Assembly: GCF_021545785.1 (NCBI RefSeq)
Contig: NZ_CP079801.1
Coordinates: 2,724,001 to 2,788,000, forward strand
Reading direction: 5' to 3'
DNA: 64,000 nt
From: Halopseudomonas maritima
Lineage (GTDB): Bacteria; Pseudomonadota; Gammaproteobacteria; Pseudomonadales; Pseudomonadaceae
This document shows, in pieces, positions 16,558 through 25,680 of the stretch (within the stretch, counting starts at the first letter, position 1; the number at the start of each line of letters is the position of its first letter). The position numbers and the translations under genes are program-made. A model generated the notes under the pieces. It saw only the letters and a list, made by a program, of their open reading frames with translations. It was not told the origin of the DNA and did not search any database.

Positions 16558-17940
16558 TTATAGGTGCGTTTCTGCGTATTCAGCCAGTGCCGAGCGGGGT
16601 ACGCCCTGCAGGTGGATGTGTACGCCGTGGGGAAAGTCTTTGAAGCATTCGGTCAGATAGGTCAGGCCTGAGCTGGTGGCGTTGAGGTAAGGGGTGTCGA
16701 TCTGCGCGAGGTTGCCCAGGCAGATCACCTTTGAGCCGTTGCCGGCGCGGGTGATGATGGTTTTGATCTGGTGCGGGGTCAGGTTCTGGCTTTCATCGAT
16801 CAGGATGAAGCTTTGCTGGAAGCTGCGGCCGCGGATGTAGTTCAGGGATTTGAATTGCAGCGGTACGCGGTCGAGGATGTACTCCACGCTGCCGTGGGTA
16901 CTCTCGTCATCCATGTGCAGGGCTTCAAGGTTGTCGGTGATCGCGCCGAGCCAGGGCTCCATCTTCTCCTTCTCGGTGCCGGGCAGAAAGCCGATGTCTT
17001 CGTCCAGCCCCTGGGTGCTGCGGGTGGCGATGATGCGGCGGTAGGTCTTGGTAACCATGGTCTGCTCGATGGCGGCGGCCAGCGCCAGAATGGTTTTGCC
17101 CGAGCCGGCGGCGCCGGTCAGGTTGACCAGGTGGATGTCCGGGTCCATCAGCGCGTACATGGCCAGGGCCTGGAAGATGTCGCGCGGGCGTAGCCCCCAA
17201 CACTCCTGATGCAGCATGGGTTCCTGATGCAGGTCGCGGATGGTCAGCTTGCCGCCTTCGATACCCTTGACCCAGCCGATAAAGCCCTGGTCATCGATGA
17301 TGAAGTCGTTGATGTGCAGGGCTGGCAGGTTGTCGATCAGCTGTACCTCGTGCACGGTCTGGCCGGTCAGCTGGCGGGTTTCGACCTTGGCTACACGCTC
17401 CCAGAACGAGCCTTCGATTTCATGGTAACCACGGGCCAGCAGGGAAATATCGTCCAGCAACTGGTCGGTGTGGTAGTCCTCGGCGTCGATGCCGCAGGCG
17501 CGCGCCTTCAGACGCATGTTGATGTCCTTGGACACCAGCACGATGCGGCCGTCGGGGTAGCGTGACTGCAGTTGGCAAAGCTGGTTGATGATCTTGTTGT
17601 CGTTGAGGTCGTTGGGTAGGCAGTGGGCGGGAATGGGAGCCTTGTCCATGAGGATGGCGAGGGTGCCGTTGGGGCCAAGCTTGCCACGCTCGATGGGGAC
17701 GCCTTGTTCTACCTGGTCAGGTGGTGCGTCACCGAGGGTCTTGTCGATCAGCCGGATGGCCTGGCGACAGTCTGCTGCGGTGCTGGATTTGCCGGATTTG
17801 AGCTTGTCGAGTTCTTCCAGAACGGTCATCGGGATGATGACATGGTGCTCTTCGAAGTTGAGCAGGGCGTTGGGGTCGTGAATCAGGACGTTGGTATCAA
17901 GAACGTAGAAGGTGTGCTCGGTCGGTCCGCACGCTTCCAT
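16558..17940 (-). CDS. PIN domain-PhoH ATPase fusion (PhoH2/YlaK type)
   Basis: 460 residues. The N-terminal PIN ribonuclease domain begins FYVLDTNVLIHDPNALLNFE (Asp15 a likely metal ligand) with further acidic residues at EELDKLK and VSKDINMRLKARACGI. The C-terminal PhoH ATPase has Walker A LTGAAGSGKTILALAA and Walker B FILIDESQNLTPHQIK. Studied PhoH2 proteins show ATP-driven RNA unwinding and cleavage. The start ATG at 17940 has GAGGT seven bases upstream. A good sigma-70 promoter lies at 18073-18101. Confidence 0.93.
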   Translation of the reverse strand: MEACGPTEHTFYVLDTNVLIHDPNALLNFEEHHVIIPMTVLEELDKLKSGKSSTAADCRQAIRLIDKTLGDAPPDQVEQGVPIERGKLGPNGTLAILMDKAPIPAHCLPNDLNDNKIINQLCQLQSRYPDGRIVLVSKDINMRLKARACGIDAEDYHTDQLLDDISLLARGYHEIEGSFWERVAKVETRQLTGQTVHEVQLIDNLPALHINDFIIDDQGFIGWVKGIEGGKLTIRDLHQEPMLHQECWGLRPRDIFQALAMYALMDPDIHLVNLTGAAGSGKTILALAAAIEQTMVTKTYRRIIATRSTQGLDEDIGFLPGTEKEKMEPWLGAITDNLEALHMDDESTHGSVEYILDRVPLQFKSLNYIRGRSFQQSFILIDESQNLTPHQIKTIITRAGNGSKVICLGNLAQIDTPYLNATSSGLTYLTECFKDFPHGVHIHLQGVPRSALAEYAETHL

Positions 17941-18072
17941 ATGCTGTACCTCGCAGTGCCGGTGACGCGACTGTATCAGGCAGCATTGGCTGCGCCTGGC
18001 AGTCCACTTGACCGGCTCGCAGCACCGTCGGGTATCAAGGGATCACCCTGCAGTGTGGGCCGGTTGTTCGAC

Positions 18073-18101
18073 GTATAACGTAAAGCGAATGACCTTCACA
18101 A
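18073..18101 (-). promoter_or_regulatory. Sigma-70 promoter of the PIN-PhoH gene
   Basis: On the minus strand TTGTGA (18101-18096), 17-bp spacer, TTATAC (18078-18073). This predicts a start near 18066 and a leader of about 125 nt before the ATG at 17940. Confidence 0.6.
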
Positions 18102-18130
18102 GCGCGAAAAACGCATGCGATAAAAAAAGC

Positions 18131-18216
18131 CTGAAACTGACCAAAGGGGCTGGGCAGGGGGTAAAAGGGCGCGATATAGTCATTGGCCCGGCGACTGAAA
18201 AGTCGCCGTTTTTTTT
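18131..18216 (+). ncRNA. Candidate small RNA ending in a strong terminator
   Basis: A plus-strand intrinsic terminator at 18189-18216 has no plus-strand gene upstream of it, as the nearest genes on both sides are on the minus strand. A weak promoter, TTCACA (18095-18100), 18 bp, GATAAA (18119-18124), would start a transcript near 18131, about 86 nt long. No open reading frame with a ribosome site is visible inside. It is proposed from position alone. Confidence 0.3.
18189..18216 (+). terminator. Intrinsic terminator (plus strand), orphan
   Basis: CGGCGACT / AGTCGCCG, 8-bp perfect stem with a GAAA tetraloop, followed at once by eight T residues on the plus strand. It is the best-formed intrinsic terminator in the window. 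Confidence 0.85.
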
Positions 18217-18260
18217 GCCCGAATGGTCAGGTTTTCTGGCTGGCAGCACTTACGCTGTGC

Positions 18261-18326
18261 GTAGGGACGCGACATGTCGCGTCCGCAAAAGGGGGGGCAT
18301 GCGGACACAGCATGCTGTGTCCCTAC
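18261..18326. repeat. Nested double palindrome (dispersed-repeat type)
   Basis: Two 20-bp perfect palindromes, GGACGCGACATGTCGCGTCC (18265-18284) and GGACACAGCATGCTGTGTCC (18303-18322), are separated by a G-rich spacer and bracketed by GTAGGGAC / GTCCCTAC, so the whole block is also one larger inverted repeat. It lies just downstream of the rhlB-type gene (minus strand). Together with the phoH promoter and the orphan terminator it accounts for the 393-bp gap 17941-18333. Confidence 0.8.
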
Positions 18327-18333
18327 GGCTGGG

Positions 18334-19863
18334 TCAGTGACGCCCTTGCGGGCGGCCACCGCCGCGGCGGCTGTTGCTGCCAGCGGAGCGGCGGCGGGCG
18401 GCCGCGGCCGCCGCAGCCTGTTCGGCCTCGTTGGCGTCGGTAGCGGCCTTTTCTTCGGCGCTTTGCTGGCGCTTGGGCACCGGCTTGAGGAAACGCTCCT
18501 CCGGCGGGATGCACTCCAGCTTGCTGCCCAGCAGCTCCTCAATCGGCGGTACCTGGAAGGCGTCGTCTTCACCCGCCAGGCTGATGGACGTGCCCTTGGC
18601 GCCGGCGCGGCCGGTGCGGCCGATACGGTGTACGTAGTCTTCCGGGTCCTCCGGCAGGGTGTAGTTCACCACGTGGCTGATGCCGTCGATATGGATGCCG
18701 CGCCCTGCCACATCGGTGGCGACCAACACCTGCAGCTTGCCGCTCTTGAAGTTTTCCAGGGTGCGCACGCGCTTTTGCTGGGGCACGTCGCCGGACAGCT
18801 GCGCGGCGTTGATGCCGTCGCGCATCAGGCGTTCCTGCACGCGGCGCACTTCGTCCTTGCGGTTGGCAAACACCATCACGCGGTCCAGCTCCAGCTGGGT
18901 AACCAGGTTGTAGAGCACCTTGTACTTGTCGGCGCCGCTGACGGCGTAGACCTTCTGGGTCACGTTCTCGGAGGCCGGGCGCTCGGGCTCGATCTCGACC
19001 ACGGCGGGGGTCTCTGTCCACTGGCGCGCCAGGTTCATGACGTCGTCGCTGAAGGTGGCGGAGAACAGTAGCGTCTGGCGGTCGCCCTTACGCGGGGTCT
19101 GGCGGATGATCTGACGCACCTGCGGGATAAAGCCCATGTCGAGCATGCGGTCGGCTTCATCCAGCACCAGCACTTCCAGCAGGTCGAGGTGCACCTCGCC
19201 ACGGTTGCAGAAGTCCAGCAGGCGGCCCGGGGTGGCGACCAGGATGTCGCAGTAGCGCTGTTCGAGCTGCTTGAGCTGCTTGTCCAGGTCCATGCCGCCG
19301 ACAAAGGTCATGACGTTCAGCGGGCAGTGTTTGGTGAGGCCTTCGGCGTCGCTGGCGATCTGCATCACCAGCTCACGCGTGGGTGCGATGATCAGCGCGC
19401 GCGGTTCACCCATGAAACGCTCATCCGGCGGCGGTGTTTCCAGCAGCTGGGTGATGGTCGAGACCAGGAAGGCGGCCGTCTTGCCGGTGCCGGTCTGGGC
19501 GCGGCCGATGGCGTCGTGCCCGCGCAGGGTGCTGCCCAGCACCGCTGCCTGAATCGGCGTGCAGTAGCTGAAGCCCTGATCCTGAATGGCGCGCATCAGG
19601 CTGTCTGGCAGCGGAAAGTCGTGAAAGCGGCTCTTGCCTTCGGCCGGTGGCACCTGAAAATCGTTGATGTTCCACGGCTTGGCTGGCGCCGGCTTGGGTT
19701 TGGCCGGTCGCTGACGTTCGGACTGACGCGCTTTGCGAGCGTGAGAAGGTGCATGGCCAGGTTTTGCCTTGTCGCTGGCGGGGGCCTGACGGGGTGTCTG
19801 CTCGACCGGCTTCTGGGCCGGTTCTTCTGTTTTGCTGATCAGCTTTTTCAGTGCTTTGAGCAC
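18334..19863 (-). CDS. rhlB: DEAD-box RNA helicase, RhlB-like
   Basis: 509 residues. A lysine/proline/alanine-rich N-terminal extension (about 1-70) precedes the helicase core: Q motif near FSYCTPIQAAVLG, motif I RAQTGTGKTAAF, Ia PTRELVMQ, II LVLDEADRMLDMG, III LLFSATF, V ATDVAGRGIHID, VI HRIGRTGRAG. The C-terminal tail is alanine/arginine/glycine-rich, ending RRGGGRPQGRH, and probably binds RNA. The Pseudomonas homologue at this locus is annotated RhlB (next to the carboxylesterase gene); the N-terminal extension is longer than in E. coli RhlB. Start ATG at 19863. Confidence 0.88.
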   Translation of the reverse strand: MLKALKKLISKTEEPAQKPVEQTPRQAPASDKAKPGHAPSHARKARQSERQRPAKPKPAPAKPWNINDFQVPPAEGKSRFHDFPLPDSLMRAIQDQGFSYCTPIQAAVLGSTLRGHDAIGRAQTGTGKTAAFLVSTITQLLETPPPDERFMGEPRALIIAPTRELVMQIASDAEGLTKHCPLNVMTFVGGMDLDKQLKQLEQRYCDILVATPGRLLDFCNRGEVHLDLLEVLVLDEADRMLDMGFIPQVRQIIRQTPRKGDRQTLLFSATFSDDVMNLARQWTETPAVVEIEPERPASENVTQKVYAVSGADKYKVLYNLVTQLELDRVMVFANRKDEVRRVQERLMRDGINAAQLSGDVPQQKRVRTLENFKSGKLQVLVATDVAGRGIHIDGISHVVNYTLPEDPEDYVHRIGRTGRAGAKGTSISLAGEDDAFQVPPIEELLGSKLECIPPEERFLKPVPKRQQSAEEKAATDANEAEQAAAAAAARRRSAGSNSRRGGGRPQGRH

Positions 19864-19965
19864 AGGCGTGTCTCGACTACATGGAAATTGAAGATCAGGC
19901 AGTGTAATGCAAGGCCGTGCGATAGCGAAGCCTTGCGGTTGTTTTTTGAACAGCAGGGTGGCGGT

Positions 19966-20622
19966 TCAGAGACTCAGTTGCTTGACCAGCCATTGCCGAA
20001 TATCGGCAATCTCCGGCATGCAGACCTCGTGCGCCATGGGGTACTCGTGCCAGCTGGTCTGGTGGCCGGCGGCCTGCATCAGGTCATGTGCTTCGCGGCC
20101 CATGGCCAGCGGCAGTACCTCGTCAAAGCGGCCGTGGGCATGGAACAGCGCCAGCGGGTGCTCTAGCGGGTGACGTTGCAGCAACTGGTCGAGGTCTGGC
20201 CCGTAGGTGGACAGGGCCATGACGCCGGCCAGCGGCAGCTGGCTGCTGATTGCGGTGCATAGCACCACCGCACCGCCCTGGGAGAAGCCGGCCAGCACGA
20301 TGTTCTCCAGCGCGATGCCCTGGGCGCATTGCTCATCAATCAACTGGCGCACCAGGGCGACGGACTCATCCAGCTGCGCCTGGTTGATGGCGCGCGCGGG
20401 TGAAACGCCGAGGATGTCGTACCAGCTCGGCATGGGGAAACCGCCGTTGATGGTGACCGGGCGGGTCGGCGCCTGCGGAAAGATAAAGCGAATGCCGTGG
20501 GTGTCCGGCAGCTGGAGTGCCTCGACCACCGGGACAAAGTCGTAGCAGTCGGCGCCCAGTCCGTGCAACCAGATGACGGCGCGGCTGGCAGGGCTGGCGG
20601 GTTCAATGATGTGCGGCGACAT
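19966..20622 (-). CDS. Carboxylesterase / acyl-protein thioesterase-like alpha/beta hydrolase
   Basis: 218 residues of the phospholipase/carboxylesterase family. The triad is visible: Ser114 in AGFSQGGAVV, Asp167 in HGRFDEVLPL, His198 in YPMAHEVCMP. The oxyanion region is VIWLHGLGADCYDF. There is no signal peptide, so it is cytosolic. It corresponds to the carboxylesterase beside rhlB in P. aeruginosa. Start ATG at 20622, about 30 bp after the end of unrelated sequence downstream of the small membrane gene. Confidence 0.92.
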   Translation of the reverse strand: MSPHIIEPASPASRAVIWLHGLGADCYDFVPVVEALQLPDTHGIRFIFPQAPTRPVTINGGFPMPSWYDILGVSPARAINQAQLDESVALVRQLIDEQCAQGIALENIVLAGFSQGGAVVLCTAISSQLPLAGVMALSTYGPDLDQLLQRHPLEHPLALFHAHGRFDEVLPLAMGREAHDLMQAAGHQTSWHEYPMAHEVCMPEIADIRQWLVKQLSL

Positions 20623-20672
20623 GGCGGCTCCCTAGTCGATGGTCAAAGTGCTCGGCGGTCAAAACGGCCAGT

Positions 20673-20855
20673 CTAACCGCTGCGCCTACTCCAGTACCAT
20701 GCAATCACCGCCAGGGTACTGCCCAAGGTGAGCCAGGAGAGCACGTCCAGCAGGCCGTCGCCGATCAGTGCGGCCACCAGGCCGATGATGCTGAGCAGCG
20801 CCAGCAACAGGGGCGCGCGGAAAATCTGCCACAGGGTTTTGCGGGTTCGGCTCAT
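20673..20855 (-). CDS. Small two-helix membrane protein, unknown
   Basis: 60 residues from the ATG at 20855 (MSRTRKTLWQIFRAPLLLAL), with two hydrophobic segments, about 12-33 and 36-54, and a positively charged C-terminus (YWSRRSG). The ATG overlaps the stop of the PepSY gene (ATGA), so it is translationally coupled and likely a partner or accessory of that membrane protein. I do not recognise a named family. Confidence 0.75.
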   Translation of the reverse strand: MSRTRKTLWQIFRAPLLLALLSIIGLVAALIGDGLLDVLSWLTLGSTLAVIAWYWSRRSG

Positions 20856-21997
20856 GGCTGCGCGTCCTCGGTCAGTCCGCCACTGTTGACCTCGTCGACT
20901 CGCCGCGCCGTGCTGGCACGCCGGCCCAGCCACAGGTACAGCCCGGAAATCAGCACCGCAATAGTAATGATATCCAGCAGCGCCCAAATGACTTTCAGCG
21001 GCATGCCGCCGTAATCGCCAAAGTGCAGCGGCTGCGACAGCAGCAGCGTCTGCACATACCAGGGCAGGGCCTCGGGCTCCAGTGCCTGGCCGCTGCCGGC
21101 GTCAATCAGCACCGGTTGCAGCAGGCGGGCGGTCAATGGCGTGTCGCCGCGAAAGAACACGCCGTAGTGGTGCTGGCTGCTGAACCGGGTGCCGGGCCAG
21201 GCAATCAGGCTCAGGTGCATGCCTTCAACGCGGCCGTTGGCGGTATCCAGTGCTTGCTGAACCGAGCCCATCTGGGTGGGTGGCGGCTGATCGGCGTAGT
21301 CGGCGGTCATGGCGGCCAGCTGACCCTGTTGCCAGAGGCCGACCACAATCGGGCTGAGGGTGTTGATAACGCCGGTCAGGCCGACCACCAGTGCCCAGAC
21401 CAGGGTGACCACACCGAGCAGGTTGTGCAGGTCGAGCCATTTCAGTCGTTTGCTGCGTTGCCGGCGCACGGTGCCAAAGTCCAGCTTGCGCATAAAGGGC
21501 GTGTACAGCACCACACCAGAGATAATCGCCACTACGAACAGCAGGCCCATAAAACCAAGAAACAGCATGCCGGGCAGGCCGGCGAACATATCCACATGCA
21601 GCTTGAACATGATGTACAGAAAGCCGCCGGGCGGGCCCGGCTCGTCCAGTACGGCGCCGGTACGTGAGTCCAGAGTGATTAAGCGGCTGTCGTCCGGGGC
21701 GGCGTCCAGGCTGGCGGCCATGGAGACGAAAGTCTGATGCGGGTGATCTTCCTCGTCCCAGAACATAAAGCGAATAACATCGCCGGGGCGGGCGCTGAGC
21801 GCGCGTTCGCCCAGCACATCAAGGCTGGCCATAGGGGTGTCGGCTGGCATGACCGGGGCCTCGACCCCATCTTCCAGCACATGTTCAAGTTCATGATGGA
21901 AGATCAGCGGCAGGCCGGTAATACACAGCATCAGCAGGAAGAGGGTGCAGACCAGGCTGGTCCACTTGTGAATCAGAAACCAGAGTTTGACGTTCAT
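20852..21997 (-). CDS. PepSY-associated transmembrane protein (PiuB-like)
   Basis: 381 residues with four main membrane helices: about 8-30 (SLVCTLFLLMLCITGLPLIF), 135-165, 190-215 and 335-360. The periplasmic parts carry PepSY-type sequence. The N-terminus KLWFLIHKWTSLVC resembles the PepSY_TM family (PiuB and relatives), often encoded in iron-uptake or ferric-reductase loci. The upstream region has a partial Fur-box match. The stop overlaps the small downstream membrane gene. Confidence 0.87.
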   Translation of the reverse strand: MNVKLWFLIHKWTSLVCTLFLLMLCITGLPLIFHHELEHVLEDGVEAPVMPADTPMASLDVLGERALSARPGDVIRFMFWDEEDHPHQTFVSMAASLDAAPDDSRLITLDSRTGAVLDEPGPPGGFLYIMFKLHVDMFAGLPGMLFLGFMGLLFVVAIISGVVLYTPFMRKLDFGTVRRQRSKRLKWLDLHNLLGVVTLVWALVVGLTGVINTLSPIVVGLWQQGQLAAMTADYADQPPPTQMGSVQQALDTANGRVEGMHLSLIAWPGTRFSSQHHYGVFFRGDTPLTARLLQPVLIDAGSGQALEPEALPWYVQTLLLSQPLHFGDYGGMPLKVIWALLDIITIAVLISGLYLWLGRRASTARRVDEVNSGGLTEDAQP

Positions 21998-22019
21998 GAG
22001 GGGCGCGTCGGCGTCCTTT

Positions 22020-22043
22020 GCAAATGAAAATTCGTCGTATTCT
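22020..22043. promoter_or_regulatory. Weak Fur-box-like sequence upstream of the PepSY gene
   Basis: GCAAATGAAAATT matches one half of the Pseudomonas Fur consensus well (GCAAATGAnAAT); the other half, CGTCGTATTCT, does not. Position 23-46 bp upstream of the PepSY start and the iron link of that family are the only support. Confidence 0.3.
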
Positions 22044-22102
22044 GTTTCAGCGTGCTGGCGAGCGCAACCGCTGCCCGCAGGGGGCAGCGGCGGTTGGTGG
22101 GT

Positions 22103-25100
22103 TCAGCGCGGAGACAGGTCGTCGGCGCCGCTGGAGCCGTCACCCTGATCGCCTGGAGTGATCGGGTCTTGCGCGGCAGGCGGGTGTGGTGTTTCGGCCG
22201 TGGCGTTGGCACTGTCCTTTTCGTCAATGCGGTAGCTCTGCACCAGCTTTTCCAGCCCTTTGCTGGTGCGCAGGTTGACGTCCAGCTGACGGAAGGCGAT
22301 TTCGATGTCGTTTTCCTTGAACAGACGGTCAATCTCGCGGTTGATTTCGTCGATGGCCATATTGCGGTCGGCCAGCTCCTTGACGTGAATGCGCAGCTCG
22401 TGGTCCAGCGTGCTTTCGGCGAAATTGAGGAAAAACACCAGCGGCTCCGGATCCTTGAGGACGCGAGGGTTGTTCTGCGCGATCTGCAGCAGCAGCTTGC
22501 GCACCATGCTGACATCCGAGCCGTAGGCCACGCCCACCTTGATAATTACGCGGGTGATGGTGTCCTGCAGTGACCAGTTGATGATTTGCTCGGTGACGAA
22601 GTTCTTGTTCGGTACGATGATTTCCTTGCGGTCAAAATCGGTGATGGTGGTGGCACGAATGCGGATGCGATTGATGGTGCCCGACAGCGGCCCGATGGTG
22701 ACCACGTCGCCAATACGCACCGGTCGTTCGAACAGAATGATCAGGCCAGAAATAAAGTTGGCAAAGATTTCCTGTAAGCCAAAACCCAGACCCACACCCA
22801 GCGCCGCGACCAGCCATTGCAACTTGTCCCAGCTGACGCCGAGGGTCGACAGCGACGACACCAGGCCAAAGCCGATGATGACATAGCTGAGCAGGGTGGT
22901 GATGGCATAGCTGCTGCCCTGGCGTAGCTCAAGGCGCGAGAGCACGAGTATTTCCAGCAGGCCCGGCAGGTTGCGTGCCAGGGTGATGGTCAGCACCACG
23001 GTGACCAGTGCGCCGAGGATGTCACCGACGCTGATCGGCACAGCTTCACCCGCATTCAGACCGGTGCCCTCGTAGTGCCACAGCGTGACCGACTCCAGGT
23101 AGGAGGTCGCGCTGATCAGGTCGGCCCAGGTGAAGTACAAGCCGATGGTGAAGATAATCACCAGCGTCAGCTTGGCCAGGCGCAGTGACTGCTGGTTGAT
23201 CTGTTGCAGGTTCATCTCCGGAATCTCAACCGCCACCTCGGTGTCGCTTTGGGCCTCGCGGGTTTGCGCCGCCTGCCGTTTGCTCACCGCGCGCTGGTAG
23301 GCCAGACGGCGCCCGGCAACGTTGAGGTTGCGTACCACGGTGCCTTCCAGCAGCATCCACAGCACGATCAGGTAGAGGCTGTCGATAAAGCGCTCTGCCA
23401 GTTTGACCGCCGTGTAGTGGTAGCCCCAGGCGGTCAGGCCCGCCAGCGCCAAGGGGCTGAGGATCAGCAGCGCACTGGCCAGGTAATGCAGAATGCGTGA
23501 GCTGTACAGCGGTTCGCTGCGCAGCATGAAGCGGCCAAGCAGAAAAGCCAGGACAAACATGCCAAGCAGCATGCCGGTGCGCCCGGCTGCATCGGTGCCG
23601 ACGTACTCGGGGAGTGAACCGTGCAGCCCCAGCACCAGAACCAGTGGCAGCAGCACCCAGGCCAGGTTGCGCACCAGTTTGCGCAGGCGTTGTACCAGCG
23701 ATTCATCCCAGTGGAAGTGGCGCGTTGCAATGCCTCGTGGGTCGAACACCCGATACATCAGGTGCAGCGCGAACCAGGCCAGTGACAGTTTGATCAGCGC
23801 GGTGCCAACGGCGGGCATGCTCTGCTGGGTATCCAGCAGGATCAGCAGGCCAACAGACAGCAGCAGCAAGGGGATGTCGGCTACCCGAATGGCGGTCAGC
23901 AGCAAGGCCAGCGGCGTGTGCCAGCTGCTGTCTCGGCGGAAGTGTCCTACCTCGTCGTGCAGGGTGTCGATACGCTGCAACAGCTTGGGGCGCCGCCAGA
24001 GATGCAGGCCGAGAGCGAGCAGCACCAGCACGCTGGCGATCCAATGCCGCGTGATAGCGTCCACCAGATGCCGCGCCTGCTGGGGCAGGTTCATCTCGTC
24101 GATCTGTGCGGCGACCTGGTTCGGCAGGTCGGTCAGCCAGCTGCGATCGATTGGCCGACTGCTGGCGACCCAGAACAATTGGTCATCGATGGTGCGCTTC
24201 AGGTCGCTGCTGAGCTGCTGCAGCTGGCGCTGGTTGATCTGCAGGGTAATGGCCAGGTTGATCAGGGTGTTGATATTGCCGTTGAGCTGTTCGACCAGGT
24301 TGATGCGGGCGCTGACCATTTGTTCCAGCGCCGGGCGCAGATTGTCGCGCTGCGCTGCAGGGATTTTCAGCAGTAGGTCATTGAGGTAAGCGTCTGGATT
24401 GTCCAGGCTTTGTGCCAGTTGGTTCAGTTCAAACTGATGCAGTCGCAGATCGGCAATCTGGTCGGCCAGGTTCTTGTCGGTTTCGACCTTGGGCAACTGG
24501 CTCTTCTGCTGATGCAGGATGCGCGATAGCAGCAGGCTGCCCTCGAGCACCTCAATCTGTTGCTCCAGCGCCTTGTCGATCTGGGTTAGCTGCTCGGTTT
24601 GTTGTTGGGTTTCGATATTGTCCAGTGTCAGCACGCCAATTTGTCGAGTGGCGTTCAGCAGCTCTTCGCTCAACTGGCGATTGATGCTGCTTTGGGCCTG
24701 TAGCACCTTGTTCTGGCTCTGCCCTTCGAGCAGGGTGGCGTCGCTGACTGTCTGCTCTGACTCGTCTTGGCGCTTGCCGTTGACGACACTCTGCAGAACG
24801 CGAATTTCTTCTTCTATGCGCTTGATCTGCAAGGTCAGCAGGTTCTTTTGTTGGGTGGCCAGGTCTTGCAGTACGCCGTTACCGGCCAGGCGCTGGCGCA
24901 TCAGCTCGCTGTTGGCTTGCAGGTAGTCCAATTCGGCCTGCAACTGCTCGATGCGCGCGCGGGTTAGCTGGCTCGGCGTCAGGCGCTGCTGGTTGCGTAG
25001 CTGGTCGTTCAGTTGCTGACTGCGGGTCTGGTTTTCGGTCACGCTGGCCTGCGTCCGCTCTGGGCGGGTTTGCGCGGCGATCAGTTGACCATTGACGGTG

Positions 25101-25516
25101 GTCAGTTCGTTTTGCCAGGTAAACATCTGCGCCACTTGCTCTCGCAGGCGCGTCTCCAGGCTGCTTAGCGACTGCTGTTCCAGCTGGCTGCGGTTGCCGC
25201 CGCTGTCAGCCTTGGACAGGCTGTTGAGTTGCGCGCGCACACTCTGGGTCTGGCGGGGCGCACTGGCCAGCGTCTCTTGCAGCTGCTGCTGTTCATCCAG
25301 GGTCTGCCGGGTTTGCCGCAGAAACGTCAGGGTGCTCTGATACGCTTCCGTCAACTCGCGTTTTTCGGCCTCGGGCAGGCTGCTGTTGCTGACGCTGTCG
25401 ATGTTGGCAGTGAGCGCCTCGATGCGTTGATCGAGTTCGTCTGCGGAGGTGTTCTGCTGGGCCAGTGCCCACGATGAGAAGAATAGCCAGCACAGCAGCA
25501 AGGGAAGACGCAGCAT
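22103..25516 (-). CDS. mscK: Mechanosensitive channel MscK (KefA-type)
   Basis: 1137 residues. A signal peptide (MLRLPLLLCWLFFSSWALAQ) is followed by a long periplasmic coiled-coil region (about 25-480, glutamine/leucine-rich), about eleven membrane helices, and a C-terminal MscS pore and beta domain: VGLGFGLQEIFANFISGLII, PVRIGDVVTIGPLSGTINRI and IIVPNKNFVTEQIINWS. It opens on membrane tension to release solutes. The start at 25516 has AGGAA seven bases upstream; the longer open frame from 25612 would spoil the signal peptide. The C-terminal tail after the MscS domain is about 60 residues and poorly conserved. Confidence 0.93.
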   Translation of the reverse strand: MLRLPLLLCWLFFSSWALAQQNTSADELDQRIEALTANIDSVSNSSLPEAEKRELTEAYQSTLTFLRQTRQTLDEQQQLQETLASAPRQTQSVRAQLNSLSKADSGGNRSQLEQQSLSSLETRLREQVAQMFTWQNELTTVNGQLIAAQTRPERTQASVTENQTRSQQLNDQLRNQQRLTPSQLTRARIEQLQAELDYLQANSELMRQRLAGNGVLQDLATQQKNLLTLQIKRIEEEIRVLQSVVNGKRQDESEQTVSDATLLEGQSQNKVLQAQSSINRQLSEELLNATRQIGVLTLDNIETQQQTEQLTQIDKALEQQIEVLEGSLLLSRILHQQKSQLPKVETDKNLADQIADLRLHQFELNQLAQSLDNPDAYLNDLLLKIPAAQRDNLRPALEQMVSARINLVEQLNGNINTLINLAITLQINQRQLQQLSSDLKRTIDDQLFWVASSRPIDRSWLTDLPNQVAAQIDEMNLPQQARHLVDAITRHWIASVLVLLALGLHLWRRPKLLQRIDTLHDEVGHFRRDSSWHTPLALLLTAIRVADIPLLLLSVGLLILLDTQQSMPAVGTALIKLSLAWFALHLMYRVFDPRGIATRHFHWDESLVQRLRKLVRNLAWVLLPLVLVLGLHGSLPEYVGTDAAGRTGMLLGMFVLAFLLGRFMLRSEPLYSSRILHYLASALLILSPLALAGLTAWGYHYTAVKLAERFIDSLYLIVLWMLLEGTVVRNLNVAGRRLAYQRAVSKRQAAQTREAQSDTEVAVEIPEMNLQQINQQSLRLAKLTLVIIFTIGLYFTWADLISATSYLESVTLWHYEGTGLNAGEAVPISVGDILGALVTVVLTITLARNLPGLLEILVLSRLELRQGSSYAITTLLSYVIIGFGLVSSLSTLGVSWDKLQWLVAALGVGLGFGLQEIFANFISGLIILFERPVRIGDVVTIGPLSGTINRIRIRATTITDFDRKEIIVPNKNFVTEQIINWSLQDTITRVIIKVGVAYGSDVSMVRKLLLQIAQNNPRVLKDPEPLVFFLNFAESTLDHELRIHVKELADRNMAIDEINREIDRLFKENDIEIAFRQLDVNLRTSKGLEKLVQSYRIDEKDSANATAETPHPPAAQDPITPGDQGDGSSGADDLSPR

Positions 25517-25609
25517 GACGGGGTTCCTGAATTGGCCTGAGCGCAAGGTTAGCCCTCCTGTTGTGGATTGGGAAGCTGACCGCTGTGCAGGGATAGGGTT
25601 CCGCAAAAG

Positions 25610-25637
25610 CAACAGGCCACCGAGTGGTGGCCTGTTG
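25610..25637 (-). terminator. Terminator downstream of the acyl-CoA dehydrogenase gene
   Basis: Perfect 12-bp stem CAACAGGCCACC / GGTGGCCTGTTG with GAGT loop; on the minus strand it is followed by CTTTTGCGG, a short T-run. It lies 44 bp after the dehydrogenase stop. Confidence 0.75.
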
Positions 25638-25680
25638 AGATGCTGCCTGCGGCTGTGGAGTCACCAGCCGCTATGGTGCT

